From the NCBI RefSeq assembly GCF_018283645.1, contig NZ_JAGSXH010000052.1, positions 1-40,462 of the forward strand: a stretch of 40,462 nt of DNA, written 5' to 3'. Shown here one piece after another: positions 23,841 to 32,414 of this stretch (position 1 is the first letter of the stretch; each line of letters starts with the position of its first letter). This DNA is from Actinocrinis puniceicyclus (lineage in GTDB: Bacteria; Actinomycetota; Actinomycetes; Streptomycetales; Catenulisporaceae). The notes beneath the pieces were generated by a model. The model saw only the letters and a list, made by a program, of their open reading frames with translations. It made no database searches and was not told the origin of the DNA. The position numbers and the translations under genes are program-made.

Positions 23841-25169
23841 GTGCTCACTGCCTTTGCCCGGGCCTTCCGCACGCCGGACCTGCGCAACAAGCTGCTCTTC
23901 ACGCTCGGAGTCATGTTCCTGTTCCGAATGGGGTCGCACATCCCCGTTCCGGGCGTGGACAGCGCCACGATCCGTTCCTGTGTCTCCGGCGCCGGGTCGA
24001 GCAGCGGCCTGGGCCTGATCAACCTGTTCTCCGGTGGCGCGCTGCTGCAACTTTCAGTGTTCGCGCTCGGCATCATGCCGTACATCACCGCGTCGATCAT
24101 CCTGCAGCTGCTGACCGTGGTGATCCCGCGGCTGGACACCCTCAAGAAGGAGGGGCAGGCCGGCCAGGCGAAGATCACCCAGTACACGCGGTACCTGACC
24201 ATCGGCCTGGCGATCCTCCAGTCGACCGGTCTGATCGCGACCGCGAAGTACGGCCCGCAGAACCTGATCAACGGCTGCACGCAGCAGATCATCTACCCGA
24301 ACGTGGACACCAAGGCCATGGTGATCATGGTCGCCGTGATGGTGTCCGGCACCTCGATCATCATGTGGCTCGGCGAGCTGATCACTGACCGCGGCGTCGG
24401 CAACGGCATGTCCCTGCTGATCTTCACCTCGATCGCCTCGGGCTTCCCGGGCTCGCTGTGGGGCATCAAGGAGACTTCCAAGCTCGGCGGCGGCTGGGTG
24501 GTCTTCCTCGGCATCATCGCGATGGGCATGGTGCTGGTCGGCTTCGTGGTGTTCATCGAGCAGGGCCAGCGGCGCATCCCGGTGCAGTACGCCAAGAAGC
24601 AGGTCGGCCGGCGCATGTACGGCGGCTCCTCGACCTACATCCCGATCAAGGTGAACCAGGCCGGCGTCATCCCGGTCATCTTCGCCTCGTCGCTGCTGCA
24701 ACTGCCGGTGCTGGTCGCGCAGTTCGCCGACCCCAACGGCAAGCACCACTGGTCGGTGTGGCTGCGCAACGAGCTGGGAATGACGAACAACGGCTACTCG
24801 CTGTACTACTCGGTGGCCTACTTCCTGCTGATCCTGTTCTTCGCCTTCTTCTACGTCGCGATCACGTTTAACCCGGACGAGGTTGCGGACAATATGAAGA
24901 AGTACGGCGGCTTCATCCCGGGCATCCGCGCGGGCAAGCCGACCGCCGAATACCTGAACTACATCCTGAGCCGGATCACCTGGCCCGGTGCCCTCTACCT
25001 GGCGCTGATCTCGATCATCCCGATGATCGCACTGGCCGAGTTCCACACAGGCGGCAAGTTCCCCTTCGGCGGTACCTCGATTCTGATCATCGTGGGCGTC
25101 GGCCTGGAGACGGTCAAGCAGATCGAGAGCCAGTTGCAGCAGCACAACTACGAAGGGTTCCTGCGCTAG
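23841..25169 (+). CDS. secY: Protein translocase subunit SecY
   Basis: 442 residues with about ten membrane helices. The first helix (about 18-36) is followed by the plug region after GSHIPVPGVD; IMPYITASIILQLL and the long cytoplasmic loop QGQRRIPVQYAKKQVGRR (with conserved Arg needed for SecA and ribosome docking) are present, as is FNPDEVADNMKKYGGFIPGIRAG. SecY forms the protein-conducting channel with SecE and SecG. The GTG start is preceded by AGGAGGA (23831-23837). adk begins at the base right after its stop. Confidence 0.97.
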   Translation: MLTAFARAFRTPDLRNKLLFTLGVMFLFRMGSHIPVPGVDSATIRSCVSGAGSSSGLGLINLFSGGALLQLSVFALGIMPYITASIILQLLTVVIPRLDTLKKEGQAGQAKITQYTRYLTIGLAILQSTGLIATAKYGPQNLINGCTQQIIYPNVDTKAMVIMVAVMVSGTSIIMWLGELITDRGVGNGMSLLIFTSIASGFPGSLWGIKETSKLGGGWVVFLGIIAMGMVLVGFVVFIEQGQRRIPVQYAKKQVGRRMYGGSSTYIPIKVNQAGVIPVIFASSLLQLPVLVAQFADPNGKHHWSVWLRNELGMTNNGYSLYYSVAYFLLILFFAFFYVAITFNPDEVADNMKKYGGFIPGIRAGKPTAEYLNYILSRITWPGALYLALISIIPMIALAEFHTGGKFPFGGTSILIIVGVGLETVKQIESQLQQHNYEGFLR

Positions 25170-25820
25170 ATGCGTATCGTGCTGGTCGGTCCCCCAGGTG
25201 CGGGAAAGGGGACCCAGGCCAAGATCATCGCCGGGCGGCTGGCCATCCCGGCGATCTCGACCGGGGACATCTTCCGCGCCAACGTCGGGGCAGGCACGCC
25301 GCTGGGCCTGGAGGCCAAGGGCTACATGGACCGCGGTGCGCTGGTCCCGGACTCCATCACGATCAGCATGGTGCGCAACCGCCTGGCCGAGCCGGACGTC
25401 ACCGGCGGCTTCCTGCTCGACGGCTTCCCGCGCAACGTGGCGCAGGCCGAGGAGCTTGAGGCGATCCTGATCGCGCTGGGCGCGAAGCTGGACGTGGTGC
25501 TGGAACTCGTCGTGGACAACGACGAGGTGGTCAAGCGGATCGCCGGGCGCCGGCTGTGCCGCAACGACTCGACGCACATCTTCCACACGGACTTCAACCC
25601 GCCGAGCGTGCCGGGCGTGTGTGACGTGTGCGGCGGCGAGTTGTACCAGCGCGACGACGACAAAGAGGAGACGGTCCGCGAGCGGCTGGACGTGTACGTC
25701 CGGGAGACGGCGCCGATCGTCGGCTTCTACGCGGAGCGTGGCCTGCTCGCCAGCATCGACGCCATGGGCGCCCTGGACCAGATCACCGAGCGGGCGCTGG
25801 CCGTCCTCAGTGACCGTTGA
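25170..25820 (+). CDS. adk: Adenylate kinase, long form with zinc-type lid
   Basis: 216 residues. It converts ATP + AMP to 2 ADP in the cytoplasm. The P-loop is GPPGAGKGT (Lys13), the AMP-site segments STGDIFR and LLDGFPRN are intact, and the lid (about 126-162) has Cys130, His136, Cys151 and Cys154, a zinc-binding arrangement of Cys plus His/Asp rather than four Cys. It starts directly at the secY stop and has no spacer, so it depends on secY translation. Confidence 0.97.
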   Translation: MRIVLVGPPGAGKGTQAKIIAGRLAIPAISTGDIFRANVGAGTPLGLEAKGYMDRGALVPDSITISMVRNRLAEPDVTGGFLLDGFPRNVAQAEELEAILIALGAKLDVVLELVVDNDEVVKRIAGRRLCRNDSTHIFHTDFNPPSVPGVCDVCGGELYQRDDDKEETVRERLDVYVRETAPIVGFYAERGLLASIDAMGALDQITERALAVLSDR

Positions 25821-25843
25821 GCCGCGTACCGAAAATCGCACCC

Positions 25844-26659
25844 ATGGTTGAGCTGAAGACCGAAGAACAGTTCGCGCTGATGCGTGAGGCCGGGCTGGTG
25901 GTCGCCCGCACGCTGGAACTGCTGCGCGGCGAGGTCAAGGACGGGGTCACGACGGCGCGGCTGGACGCGCTGGCCGAGGACTCGATCCGCTCGCAGGGCG
26001 CCGTACCCTCGTTCAAGGGCTACGGTGGCGGGCACGGCGCGCCGGCGTTCCCCGGGGTGATCTGCGCCTCGATCAATCACGAGATCGTGCACGGCATCCC
26101 CGGCGACCAGGTGGTGCGTGACGGCGACATCGTCTCGATCGACTGCGGCGCGATCTACCAGGGCTGGCACGGTGACGCGGCGATCACGGTGGCCTGCGGC
26201 GGGATCGACCCGGCGCTGGCCGAGTTGATGCGCGTCACCGAGGAGTCGATGTGGCAGGGCATCGCCGCGATCAAGGACGGCGACCGGCTCAACAACATCG
26301 GCCGTGCGATCCAGTCCTACGTGCGCAAGCAGGGCTTGTACGGCATCGTCGAGGGCTACGGCGGGCATGGCATCGGCTCGCAGATGCACATGGACCCGCT
26401 GGTCTTCAACCACCGCACCATGGATCGCGGTCCGCGGATGCAGGTCGGCATGGCGTTGGCGATCGAGCCGATGCTGACGCTCGGCCACAAGCAGACCGTG
26501 GAACTCGACGACGGCTGGACCGTGGTGACCAGGGACGGATCGAGCGCCGCGCATTTCGAGCACACGGTCGCGCTCACCGCGCAGGGCCTGTGGGTGACCA
26601 CGGCCTTCGACGGGGGCAAGGAACGGCTGGCCGCGCTCGGCGTGCCCGCGCATCCCTGA
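25844..26659 (+). CDS. map: Type I methionine aminopeptidase
   Basis: 271 residues from ATG 25844. It removes the initiator Met from nascent proteins. The two-metal site is complete: Asp100, Asp111, His175 (GYGGHGIG), Glu208 (AIEPM) and Glu239 (HFEHTV); His83 is the conserved substrate-binding His. The start is uncertain: a TTG at 25817 overlaps the adk stop (TTGA) and would add nine residues, but the family usually begins near VELKTEEQF and neither site has a clear ribosome-binding site. Adk and Map follow secY in most actinobacteria. Confidence 0.95.
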   Translation: MVELKTEEQFALMREAGLVVARTLELLRGEVKDGVTTARLDALAEDSIRSQGAVPSFKGYGGGHGAPAFPGVICASINHEIVHGIPGDQVVRDGDIVSIDCGAIYQGWHGDAAITVACGGIDPALAELMRVTEESMWQGIAAIKDGDRLNNIGRAIQSYVRKQGLYGIVEGYGGHGIGSQMHMDPLVFNHRTMDRGPRMQVGMALAIEPMLTLGHKQTVELDDGWTVVTRDGSSAAHFEHTVALTAQGLWVTTAFDGGKERLAALGVPAHP

Positions 26660-26751
26660 TCACCGGGCCGGCGCCCGGTCGCCGATCCCTGATCGCCGGG
26701 CGGCTCGCGTTCGGCCCGTCGGCGCGGGTCGCCTCCCGCTCGACGGCGCGC

Positions 26752-26757
26752 TACACT
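26752..26757 (+). promoter_or_regulatory. -10 box, likely leaderless promoter
   Basis: TACACT ends 6 bases before the ATG at 26764, so transcription would begin at or beside the start codon, and no ribosome-binding site is present. This pattern marks leaderless mRNAs, which are frequent in actinobacteria. The -35 region (near 26729-26734) is poor. Confidence 0.45.
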
Positions 26758-26763
26758 CGCGAT

Positions 26764-27342
26764 ATGTCGCAAGGTGGGGTGCCGGATCCTAACCTCCGGG
26801 CGTCAGACGCCGACCGCGAACGGATCGTGGAGCAGCTCAGGAAGCACACGGCCGACGGTCGGCTCACCATGGACGAATTCGAGCAGCGGATGACCGCGGC
26901 CTACGCGGCCAAGACCTACGGTGAGTTGGCCCAGCTGACCCGGGACCTGCCGGTGGACCTGGGCGCGCGCTCGGCCGGGCTCCCCGGGAACGAGCGCAGG
27001 CCGCCGTTCGCGCCGCCCGTCGCGAGTGCGCCCGGAGCACCCAACGACATCGTCAACGCGCTCGTCGGCGCGGCGGTGGACTGGAAGGTGCAGCGGGAAC
27101 GGATGCGCGCGCAGCGCCACCAGGCGCGGCTGGTGCGCCGGGCCAACGTGCCGATCGTGGCGGGCTTCGCCGGCTGGGCGTTCCTGTCCGTACTGCTCGT
27201 CGGCATCTGGTTCATGACCGGGATCACCGGCGGCGGTTTCAGCGACTTCTGGCCGATCTGGCCGATCGGGATCATCGGCGTCCTCACCGCAGCGCGGGCG
27301 GTCAAGACACTCGTGCTGCGCCGCGACCTGACCCGTCGCTGA
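26764..27342 (+). CDS. DUF1707 and 2TM domain membrane protein
   Basis: 192 residues. Residues 11-63 (LRASDADRERIVEQLRKHTADGRLTMDEFEQRM) are a DUF1707 domain, a small actinobacterial domain of unknown role often joined to membrane or regulatory segments. After a Pro-rich linker and a basic stretch come two hydrophobic segments (about 131-151 and 163-179, with FWPIWPIGIIG), the 2TM domain pattern. It is not part of the usual ribosomal cluster; it sits between map and infA with its own leaderless-type promoter. Function unknown. Confidence 0.8.
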   Translation: MSQGGVPDPNLRASDADRERIVEQLRKHTADGRLTMDEFEQRMTAAYAAKTYGELAQLTRDLPVDLGARSAGLPGNERRPPFAPPVASAPGAPNDIVNALVGAAVDWKVQRERMRAQRHQARLVRRANVPIVAGFAGWAFLSVLLVGIWFMTGITGGGFSDFWPIWPIGIIGVLTAARAVKTLVLRRDLTRR

Positions 27343-27389
27343 GTGCCTCGACCATCTCGGCACTCGGGCTCGGGGCAGTCATCCGCCGA

Positions 27390-27420
27390 TTGGTGTTTTG
27401 AACTGCGCGCGGCGTAAACT
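27390..27420 (+). promoter_or_regulatory. Probable promoter of infA and the alpha-operon genes
   Basis: TTGGTG (27390-27395), 19 bp, TAAACT (27415-27420). The -10 is good; the spacing is at the long limit. It lies about 55 bp before the infA start. Confidence 0.45.
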
Positions 27421-27474
27421 GGCTCGTCGGTCCTGCGACCGCCGTACTAAGTCGTCTACTGAAGAAGCGAGGAC

Positions 27475-27696
27475 ATGCCCAAGAAAGAAGGGGCCATCGA
27501 GATCGAGGGCACCGTCGTCGAGTCTCTGCCCAACGCCATGTTCCGGGTTGAGCTGCAGAACGGGCACAAGGTTCTCGCGCACATCAGCGGGAAGATGCGG
27601 ATGCACTACATCCGGATCCTCCCGGACGACCGGGTCGTCGTCGAGCTCAGCCCGTACGACCTGACCCGCGGCCGGATCGTGTACCGCTACAAGTAA
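27475..27696 (+). CDS. infA: Translation initiation factor IF-1
   Basis: 73 residues, the standard length. It is a single S1/OB-fold: [42 protein letters not shown]-like pattern with DD in place of GD at 51-52, ending [11 protein letters not shown]-1 occupies the 30S A site with IF-2 and IF-3 during initiation. A purine-rich AAGCGAGGAC site lies just upstream. rpmJ follows after 41 bp, the usual actinobacterial order. Confidence 0.97.
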   Translation: MPKKEGAIEIEGTVVESLPNAMFRVELQNGHKVLAHISGKMRMHYIRILPDDRVVVELSPYDLTRGRIVYRYK

Positions 27697-27737
27697 CCCA
27701 TATCATCCGCGATCTCGATCGCTCGAAGGGACCTGAC

Positions 27738-27851
27738 ATGAAGGTCAAGCCGAGCGTCAAGCCGATCTGCGACAAGTGCAAGGTGATCCGCCGTCACGGG
27801 CGGGTCATGGTGATCTGCGAGAACCTGCGGCACAAGCAGCGCCAGGGCTGA
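27738..27851 (+). CDS. rpmJ: 50S ribosomal protein L36 (zinc-binding form)
   Basis: 37 residues: [20 protein letters not shown] and onward, ending KQRQG. Cys11, Cys14, Cys27 and His32 form the zinc ribbon, so this is the C+ type. L36 binds 23S rRNA near the GTPase region. GAAGGGA (27725-27731) precedes the ATG. Its length puts it below common gene-finding cut-offs. Confidence 0.96.
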   Translation: MKVKPSVKPICDKCKVIRRHGRVMVICENLRHKQRQG

Positions 27852-28102
27852 ATCAGCCCCGGTGCGTGTGTGCATCTGGCAGGACCCTGGCCGAATCTCC
27901 ACGCGCTTGCTCGTCGTCTGCGATTGACGTCCAGCACCCGTAAGAGCGCGGCATCCCGACCCCGGCGACCGGAAACGTACCCACGCGTGCGGAACCGGAA
28001 ACCGGACGCCACCCCCGGCACGGAGGCCGGGGACCTTGGGGCCTTCCCAGGACCGGTGCCGCGCCAGACCTCCGCTACTGAAACTGTAAGGAGCCTGCCG
28101 AG
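27852..28102 (+). promoter_or_regulatory. 251-nt spacer between rpmJ and rpsM with a hairpin
   Basis: No gene is seen. A stem CCCCGGC (28013-28019) with GCCGGGG (28026-28032), 7 bp and 6-nt loop, lies 70 bp before rpsM. TTGACG occurs at 27924-27929 but no -10 stands at the right distance. The rpsM ribosome-binding site AAGGAG (28089-28094) lies further down. Confidence 0.35.
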
Positions 28103-28483
28103 ATGGCACGCCTCGTCGGAGTCGATCTCCCCCGCGAGAAGCGGTTGGAGATCGCCCTGACTTACATCTACGGCATCGGCCGTACCCGCGCGCAGGCGAC
28201 CTGCGTCGGGGCCGGTGTCTCCCCGGACGTCCGGGTGAAGGACCTGACCGAAGACGACCTGGTCAAGCTGCGCGACTGGATCGACGGCAACTACAAGACC
28301 GAGGGCGACCTTCGCCGCGAGGTCGCCGCCGACATCCGCCGCAAGATGGAGATCGGCTGCTACCAGGGGCTGCGCCACCGCCGCGGCCTGCCGGTGCGCG
28401 GCCAGCGTACGCACACCAACGCGCGCACCCGCAAGGGCCCGCGCCGCGCGATCGCCGGCAAGAAGAAGCCGGGCAAGAAGTAG
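28103..28483 (+). CDS. rpsM: 30S ribosomal protein S13
   Basis: 126 residues. [30 protein letters not shown], then the conserved [29 protein letters not shown] segment and a basic tail that contacts P-site tRNA. S13 forms bridges B1a and B1b with the 50S. It begins the classic alpha operon order rpsM-rpsK-rpsD-rpoA-rplQ; rpsK follows after 72 bp. Confidence 0.97.
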   Translation: MARLVGVDLPREKRLEIALTYIYGIGRTRAQATCVGAGVSPDVRVKDLTEDDLVKLRDWIDGNYKTEGDLRREVAADIRRKMEIGCYQGLRHRRGLPVRGQRTHTNARTRKGPRRAIAGKKKPGKK

Positions 28484-28555
28484 TCCGCCGCGGTCCCGCC
28501 GACTGTGTTGGATCACGACACGGTGGACCGATCACCTCACTTGGAGTACTGCTAG

Positions 28556-28969
28556 ATGCCTCCCAAGAGCCGTCAGGCCGCGGGCGCCGCCAAATCCAAG
28601 GTGCGCCGCAAGGAGAAGAAGAACGTCGCCCACGGGCACGCGCACATCAAGAGCACGTTCAACAACACGATCGTCTCGATCACGGACCCGCAGGGCAACG
28701 TGATCTCCTGGGCCAGTTCGGGCCAGGTCGGCTTCAAGGGCTCGCGCAAGTCGACGCCCTTCGCCGCGCAGATGACCGCCGAGGCCGCCGCCCGCCGCGC
28801 CATGGAGCACGGCATGCGCAAGGTCGACGTGTTCGTCAAGGGTCCGGGCTCCGGCCGCGAGACCGCGATCCGCTCGCTGCAGCAGACCGGCCTGGAGGTC
28901 GGGTCCATCAACGATGTGACCCCGTCCCCGCACAACGGCTGCCGTCCGCCGAAGCGCCGCCGCGTCTGA
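28556..28969 (+). CDS. rpsK: 30S ribosomal protein S11
   Basis: 137 residues. It has [19 protein letters not shown], the [22 protein letters not shown] segment and the highly conserved end [19 protein letters not shown]11 lies on the 30S platform near the E-site codon. The N-terminal [22 protein letters not shown] is a basic extension typical of the family in actinobacteria. rpsD follows after 20 bp. Confidence 0.97.
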   Translation: MPPKSRQAAGAAKSKVRRKEKKNVAHGHAHIKSTFNNTIVSITDPQGNVISWASSGQVGFKGSRKSTPFAAQMTAEAAARRAMEHGMRKVDVFVKGPGSGRETAIRSLQQTGLEVGSINDVTPSPHNGCRPPKRRRV

Positions 28970-28989
28970 GACCCAGGAGATAGAAGGAA

Positions 28990-29616
28990 ATGGCCCGTTA
29001 CATCGGACCCGACTGCAAGCGGTGCCGCCGCGAGAAGACCAAGCTCTTCCTCAAGGGCGCCAAGTGCGAGTCGGCCAAGTGCCCCATCGAGATCCGTCCC
29101 TACCCGCCGGGTGAGCACGGCCGCGGCCGGACGAAGGACAGCGAATACCTGCTGCAGATGCGCGAGAAGCAGAAGTGCGCTCGCATCTACGGCGTCCTGG
29201 AGAAGCAGTTCCGCGGCTACTACGAGGAGGCGAACCGCAAGCAGGGCAAGACCGGCGAGAACCTGCTGCGCATCCTCGAGTCCCGGCTGGACAACGTGGT
29301 CTACCGGGCCGGCTTCGCCAAGTCCCGCGACCACGCCCGCCAGCTGGTGCGGCACGGCCACATCCTGCTCAACGGCCACAAGGCGGACATCCCGTCGATG
29401 CGGGTCAAGGAGAGCGACATCGTCGAGGTCCGCAAGGACTCGCTCGAGCTGACCCCGTTCGTGGTGGCGCGCGCCGAGGCCGGCGATCGCACCGTCCCGG
29501 CCTGGCTCGAGGTCGTCCCGTCCCGCATGCGCATCCTGGTCCACTCGCTGCCGGTGCGTCAGGTGATCGACACGCAGGTCCAGGAGCAGCTGATCGTCGA
29601 GCTCTACTCCAAGTAA
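28990..29616 (+). CDS. rpsD: 30S ribosomal protein S4 with zinc ribbon
   Basis: 208 residues. Cys9, Cys12, Cys26 and Cys31 form an N-terminal zinc site; the S4 RNA-binding domain includes RLDNVVYRAGFAKSRDHARQLVRHGHILLNG. S4 starts 16S 5' domain assembly and in E. coli and Bacillus represses its own operon through an mRNA structure. A strong hairpin and a palindrome lie in the 138-bp spacer after it, before rpoA, and could be sites for such control. Confidence 0.97.
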   Translation: MARYIGPDCKRCRREKTKLFLKGAKCESAKCPIEIRPYPPGEHGRGRTKDSEYLLQMREKQKCARIYGVLEKQFRGYYEEANRKQGKTGENLLRILESRLDNVVYRAGFAKSRDHARQLVRHGHILLNGHKADIPSMRVKESDIVEVRKDSLELTPFVVARAEAGDRTVPAWLEVVPSRMRILVHSLPVRQVIDTQVQEQLIVELYSK

Positions 29617-29649
29617 CCGCGCGCGGTTACGGCAGAGCCGAGCCGATAC

Positions 29650-29686
29650 GGGGTGCCGATCCCGGGTTATCCTGGGACGGCACCCC
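29650..29686 (+). promoter_or_regulatory. Long hairpin between rpsD and rpoA
   Basis: GGGGTGCCG (29650-29658) pairs with CGGCACCCC (29678-29686), 9 perfect base pairs. Inside, after one bulged A, TCCCGGG (29660-29666) pairs with CCTGGGA (29671-29677) with one G-U and loop TTAT. In all 16 bp. No T-run follows. It could be a partial terminator that sets rpoA levels, or a protein-binding leader. Confidence 0.6.
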
Positions 29687-29723
29687 ACGGCACGTCCGTA
29701 GGGGCGTGCATGGAGGGCGTCAA

Positions 29724-29741
29724 ATAGTGGGCGCCCACTAT
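29724..29741. promoter_or_regulatory. Perfect 18-bp palindrome at the rpoA ribosome-binding site
   Basis: ATAGTGGGC directly followed by GCCCACTAT. It ends 2 bases before the ACGGAGG (29743-29749) ribosome-binding site of rpoA. As DNA it could be a dimer-binding operator; as RNA it could form a 7-bp stem beside the ribosome-binding site. A five-codon frame (29709-29726) ends in it but is not claimed as a gene. Confidence 0.5.
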
Positions 29742-29754
29742 CACGGAGGTTCCC

Positions 29755-30777
29755 TTGCTCATCGCTCAGCGTCCCACGCTGACCGAGGAAGTCGTCGACG
29801 AGTTCCGCTCCCGGTTCACCATCGAACCGCTGGAGCCGGGCTTCGGTTACACCCTCGGCAACTCCCTGCGCCGCACCCTGCTCTCCTCGATTCCGGGCGC
29901 GGCCGTCACCAGCATCCGCATCGACGGGGTGCTGCACGAGTTCCAGACCATCCCGGGCGTCAAGGAGGACGTCACCGACCTGATCCTGAACATCAAGGGC
30001 CTGGTCGTCTCCTCCGAGCACGACGAACCGGTCGTCATGTACCTGCGCAAGCAGGGCCCCGGCATCGTGACCGCCGCGGACATCGCCCCGCCGGCCGGTG
30101 TCGAGGTGCACAATCCCGAGCTGGTCCTGGCCACCCTCAACGGCAAGGGCAAGCTGGAGATGGAGCTGACGGTCGAGCGCGGCCGCGGCTACGTCTCCGC
30201 GGTGCAGAACAAGCAGGCCGGCCAGGAGATCGGCCGCATCCCGGTCGACTCGATCTACTCCCCGGTGCTGATCGTCAAGTACGAGGTGCAGGCCACCCGA
30301 GTCGAGCAGCGCACCGACTTCGACAAGCTGGTCGTCGACGTCGAGACCAAGCCGTGCCTGCGCCCGCGCGACGCGGTGGCCTCGGCCGGCAAGACCCTGG
30401 TCGAGCTGTTCGGCCTGGCCCGTGAGCTCAACGTCGAGGCCGAGGGCATCGACATGGGCCCGTCCCCGACGGACGCCGCGCTGGCCGCCGACCTGGCGCT
30501 GCCGATCGAGGAGCTGGAGCTGACCGTCCGCTCCTACAACTGCCTCAAGCGCGAGGGCATCCACACCGTGGGCGAACTGGTCGCGCGCTCCGAGGCGGAC
30601 CTGCTGGACATCCGCAACTTCGGCGCCAAGTCCATCGACGAGGTCAAGGCCAAGCTGCACACCATGGGCCTGGCCCTGAAGGACTCCCCGCCCGGATTCG
30701 ACCCCTCGCTGGCCCTGGCCGAGGCCTACGGCGGCGAGGAAGACGACCTGGGCTACGCCGAGACCGAGCAGTACTGA
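29755..30777 (+). CDS. rpoA: DNA-directed RNA polymerase subunit alpha
   Basis: 340 residues. The start is TTG 29755 with ACGGAGG (29743-29749); it gives [17 protein letters not shown], matching the family. The N-terminal dimerisation domain has [28 protein letters not shown]; a linker follows ([17 protein letters not shown]), then the C-terminal DNA-binding domain [36 protein letters not shown], with the Arg that contacts UP elements and activators. The acidic end ETEQY is typical of actinomycetes. It assembles beta and beta-prime. Confidence 0.97.
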   Translation: MLIAQRPTLTEEVVDEFRSRFTIEPLEPGFGYTLGNSLRRTLLSSIPGAAVTSIRIDGVLHEFQTIPGVKEDVTDLILNIKGLVVSSEHDEPVVMYLRKQGPGIVTAADIAPPAGVEVHNPELVLATLNGKGKLEMELTVERGRGYVSAVQNKQAGQEIGRIPVDSIYSPVLIVKYEVQATRVEQRTDFDKLVVDVETKPCLRPRDAVASAGKTLVELFGLARELNVEAEGIDMGPSPTDAALAADLALPIEELELTVRSYNCLKREGIHTVGELVARSEADLLDIRNFGAKSIDEVKAKLHTMGLALKDSPPGFDPSLALAEAYGGEEDDLGYAETEQY

Positions 30778-30805
30778 GCTGTCCCGGTCCTAGGACCACA
30801 CGCGT

Positions 30806-30831
30806 CCGGGGCCCGATCAGACGGGCCCCGG
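30806..30831 (+). terminator. GC-rich hairpin between rpoA and rplQ
   Basis: CCGGGGCCCG (30806-30815) pairs with CGGGCCCCGG (30822-30831), 10 perfect base pairs, loop ATCAGA. The stem can extend outward by GT/AC with one bulged base. It has no T-run. It may attenuate transcription into rplQ or cap the rpoA mRNA 3' end; rplQ follows 95 bp later with its own AAGGAG. Confidence 0.5.
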
Positions 30832-30925
30832 GACTGCGTCGGTACCACGGTCCCACGCCGCCCGGAAGGCGCGGCGCGGCGGACGCAGTCGGCCGGCGCA
30901 GGAACAACAAGGAGAACGAGGAAGT

Positions 30926-31501
30926 ATGCCCACTCCGAAGAAGGGGCCGCGTCTCGGCGGTTCCGGAGCGCACCAGAAGCACATGCTGGCGAACCTGGCC
31001 AAGTCGCTGATCGAGCACGGCGGGATCACCACCACGCAGGCGAAGGCGCGTGAGCTGCGCCCGTTCGTGGAGCCCCTGATCACCAAGGCCCGCAAGGGCG
31101 GCCTGCACAACCGGCGCCAGGTCATGGCCACGCTGGAGATCCGCAACTCGGCGTTCTACGACGGCGGCGGCGTGATCGCCAAGCTGTTCGAGGAGATCGG
31201 CCCGGCGTATGCGGAGCGTCCCGGCGGGTACACCCGGATCATCAAGCTCGGCCCGCGCCGCGGCGACAACGCGCCGATGGCCCGGATCGAGCTGGTCGAG
31301 GCCCGCACGATCGCGCAGCAGGCGACGGACGAGGCGAGCGCGGCGACGCGGCGCGCGGTGAAGGAGTCGCAGGCCAGGCAGAGCGTCGTGCCGGCTGCCG
31401 AGCCGGCCGAGGCCGAGGACGCCGCGACCACGGACACCGAGGCCGAGGCTTCCGCGCAGGAGGCCGAGCAGACCGACGCGGAGACGTCCGAGACCGAGTA
31501 G
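30926..31501 (+). CDS. rplQ: 50S ribosomal protein L17 with an acidic C-terminal tail
   Basis: 191 residues against 127 in E. coli. The core (1-125) has [45 protein letters not shown] and [25 protein letters not shown]. The last 65 residues are Ala/Glu/Thr-rich and strongly acidic from about 150. Such tails are frequent in actinobacterial L17. L17 lies near the tunnel exit. A long hairpin terminator follows 25 bp after the stop. Confidence 0.96.
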   Translation: MPTPKKGPRLGGSGAHQKHMLANLAKSLIEHGGITTTQAKARELRPFVEPLITKARKGGLHNRRQVMATLEIRNSAFYDGGGVIAKLFEEIGPAYAERPGGYTRIIKLGPRRGDNAPMARIELVEARTIAQQATDEASAATRRAVKESQARQSVVPAAEPAEAEDAATTDTEAEASAQEAEQTDAETSETE

Positions 31502-31526
31502 TCCGGACAAGTGACACGGTGTCAGA

Positions 31527-31561
31527 CGAGCGGGCGGGAGAACTCCACTCTCGCCCGCTCG
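31527..31561 (+). terminator. Terminator after rplQ
   Basis: CGAGCGGGCGGGAG (31527-31540) pairs with CTCTCGCCCGCTCG (31548-31561): 14 bp with one G-U, loop AACTCCA, then GCGTTTCC. It is the strongest terminator-like hairpin in the alpha region. truA begins 23 bp beyond, so truA is either expressed by read-through or from a promoter within rplQ. Confidence 0.7.
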
Positions 31562-31584
31562 GCGTTTCCCGGCCTGGAGGTGCG

Positions 31585-32409
31585 ATGACGGGCCTGACGC
31601 GGGTGCGTCTCGACCTGTCCTACGACGGCACCGAGTTCGCCGGCTGGGCGAGGCAGCGTTCCGGCGTGCGCACGGTCCAGGGCGTGCTTGAGGAGGCCCT
31701 TACCGCTGTCCTGCGCCTGCCCGAACCCGCGCAGCTGACCGTCGCGGGCCGCACTGACGCGGGTGTGCACGCCTCAGGCCAGGTCGCGCATGTCGATCTG
31801 CCCACCGGGACGTGGAAGGTGCACTCGGACAAGCTGCTGTACCGCCTCGCGGGCAAGCTGCCGATGGATGTGCGGGTATGGAACGCGGCTGAGGCTCCCG
31901 CAGACTTCGATGCGCGCTTCGCCGCACTGTCACGCCGTTACGTGTACCGCGTCGGGGACTCGCGGTACGGCGTCGAGCCGGTGCGTCGTCGATTCGTGCT
32001 CTGGCATGCGCATGAACTGGATGTGGAGGCGATGAACGCCGCCGCCGCGCTGATGCTCGGCGAGCACGATTTCGCGGCGTACTGCAAGAAGCGCGAGGGC
32101 GCGACGACCATCAGACGTCTGTTGCGGCTGCGCTGGGAGCGCATGCGGCCGGACGAGGTCGAGGCCACGGTGGAGGCGGACGCCTTCTGCCACTCGATGG
32201 TGCGCGCCCTGGTGGCGGCCTTGCTCATGGTGGGCGACGGGCGGCGCCCGGCCGAGTTCCCGGCCGAGGTGCTCGGCAGCCTCTGCCGCCATCCGGGAGT
32301 CAATGTCGTGCCCCCGAACGGCTTGTCGCTCGAAGAGGTGCGGTATCCCGCGGACTCGCAACTGGCGGCCCGCGCGCTCGAGGCCCGCCGCATGCGCACG
32401 CTGTGCTGA
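31585..32409 (+). CDS. truA: tRNA pseudouridine(38-40) synthase TruA
   Basis: 274 residues from ATG 31585, with TGGAGG (31575-31580) just upstream; an in-frame start at 31519 would lie before the terminator. The catalytic Asp58 is in [17 protein letters not shown], and [14 protein letters not shown] and the SRRYVYRV segment are conserved. It makes pseudouridine at positions 38-40 of the tRNA anticodon stem. It sits after rplQ as in many Gram-positive genomes. Confidence 0.95.
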   Translation: MTGLTRVRLDLSYDGTEFAGWARQRSGVRTVQGVLEEALTAVLRLPEPAQLTVAGRTDAGVHASGQVAHVDLPTGTWKVHSDKLLYRLAGKLPMDVRVWNAAEAPADFDARFAALSRRYVYRVGDSRYGVEPVRRRFVLWHAHELDVEAMNAAAALMLGEHDFAAYCKKREGATTIRRLLRLRWERMRPDEVEATVEADAFCHSMVRALVAALLMVGDGRRPAEFPAEVLGSLCRHPGVNVVPPNGLSLEEVRYPADSQLAARALEARRMRTLC

Positions 32410-32414
32410 TCGTT

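Noticed and set aside
24054-25841. Long minus-strand frame opposite secY and adk
   Set aside because: It spans two well-identified genes, its translation is His/Asp/Arg-rich and low complexity, and no start signal is seen.
25817-25843. TTG start of map overlapping the adk stop
   Set aside because: Adds nine residues with no family match; ATG 25844 fits the usual N-terminus, though no ribosome-binding site decides it.
29709-29726. Five-codon leader peptide before rpoA
   Set aside because: Too short to support; GGAGGG lies inside it rather than upstream.
28573-30660. Long minus-strand frame opposite rpsK, rpsD and rpoA
   Set aside because: Shadow of third-position GC bias over three certain genes.
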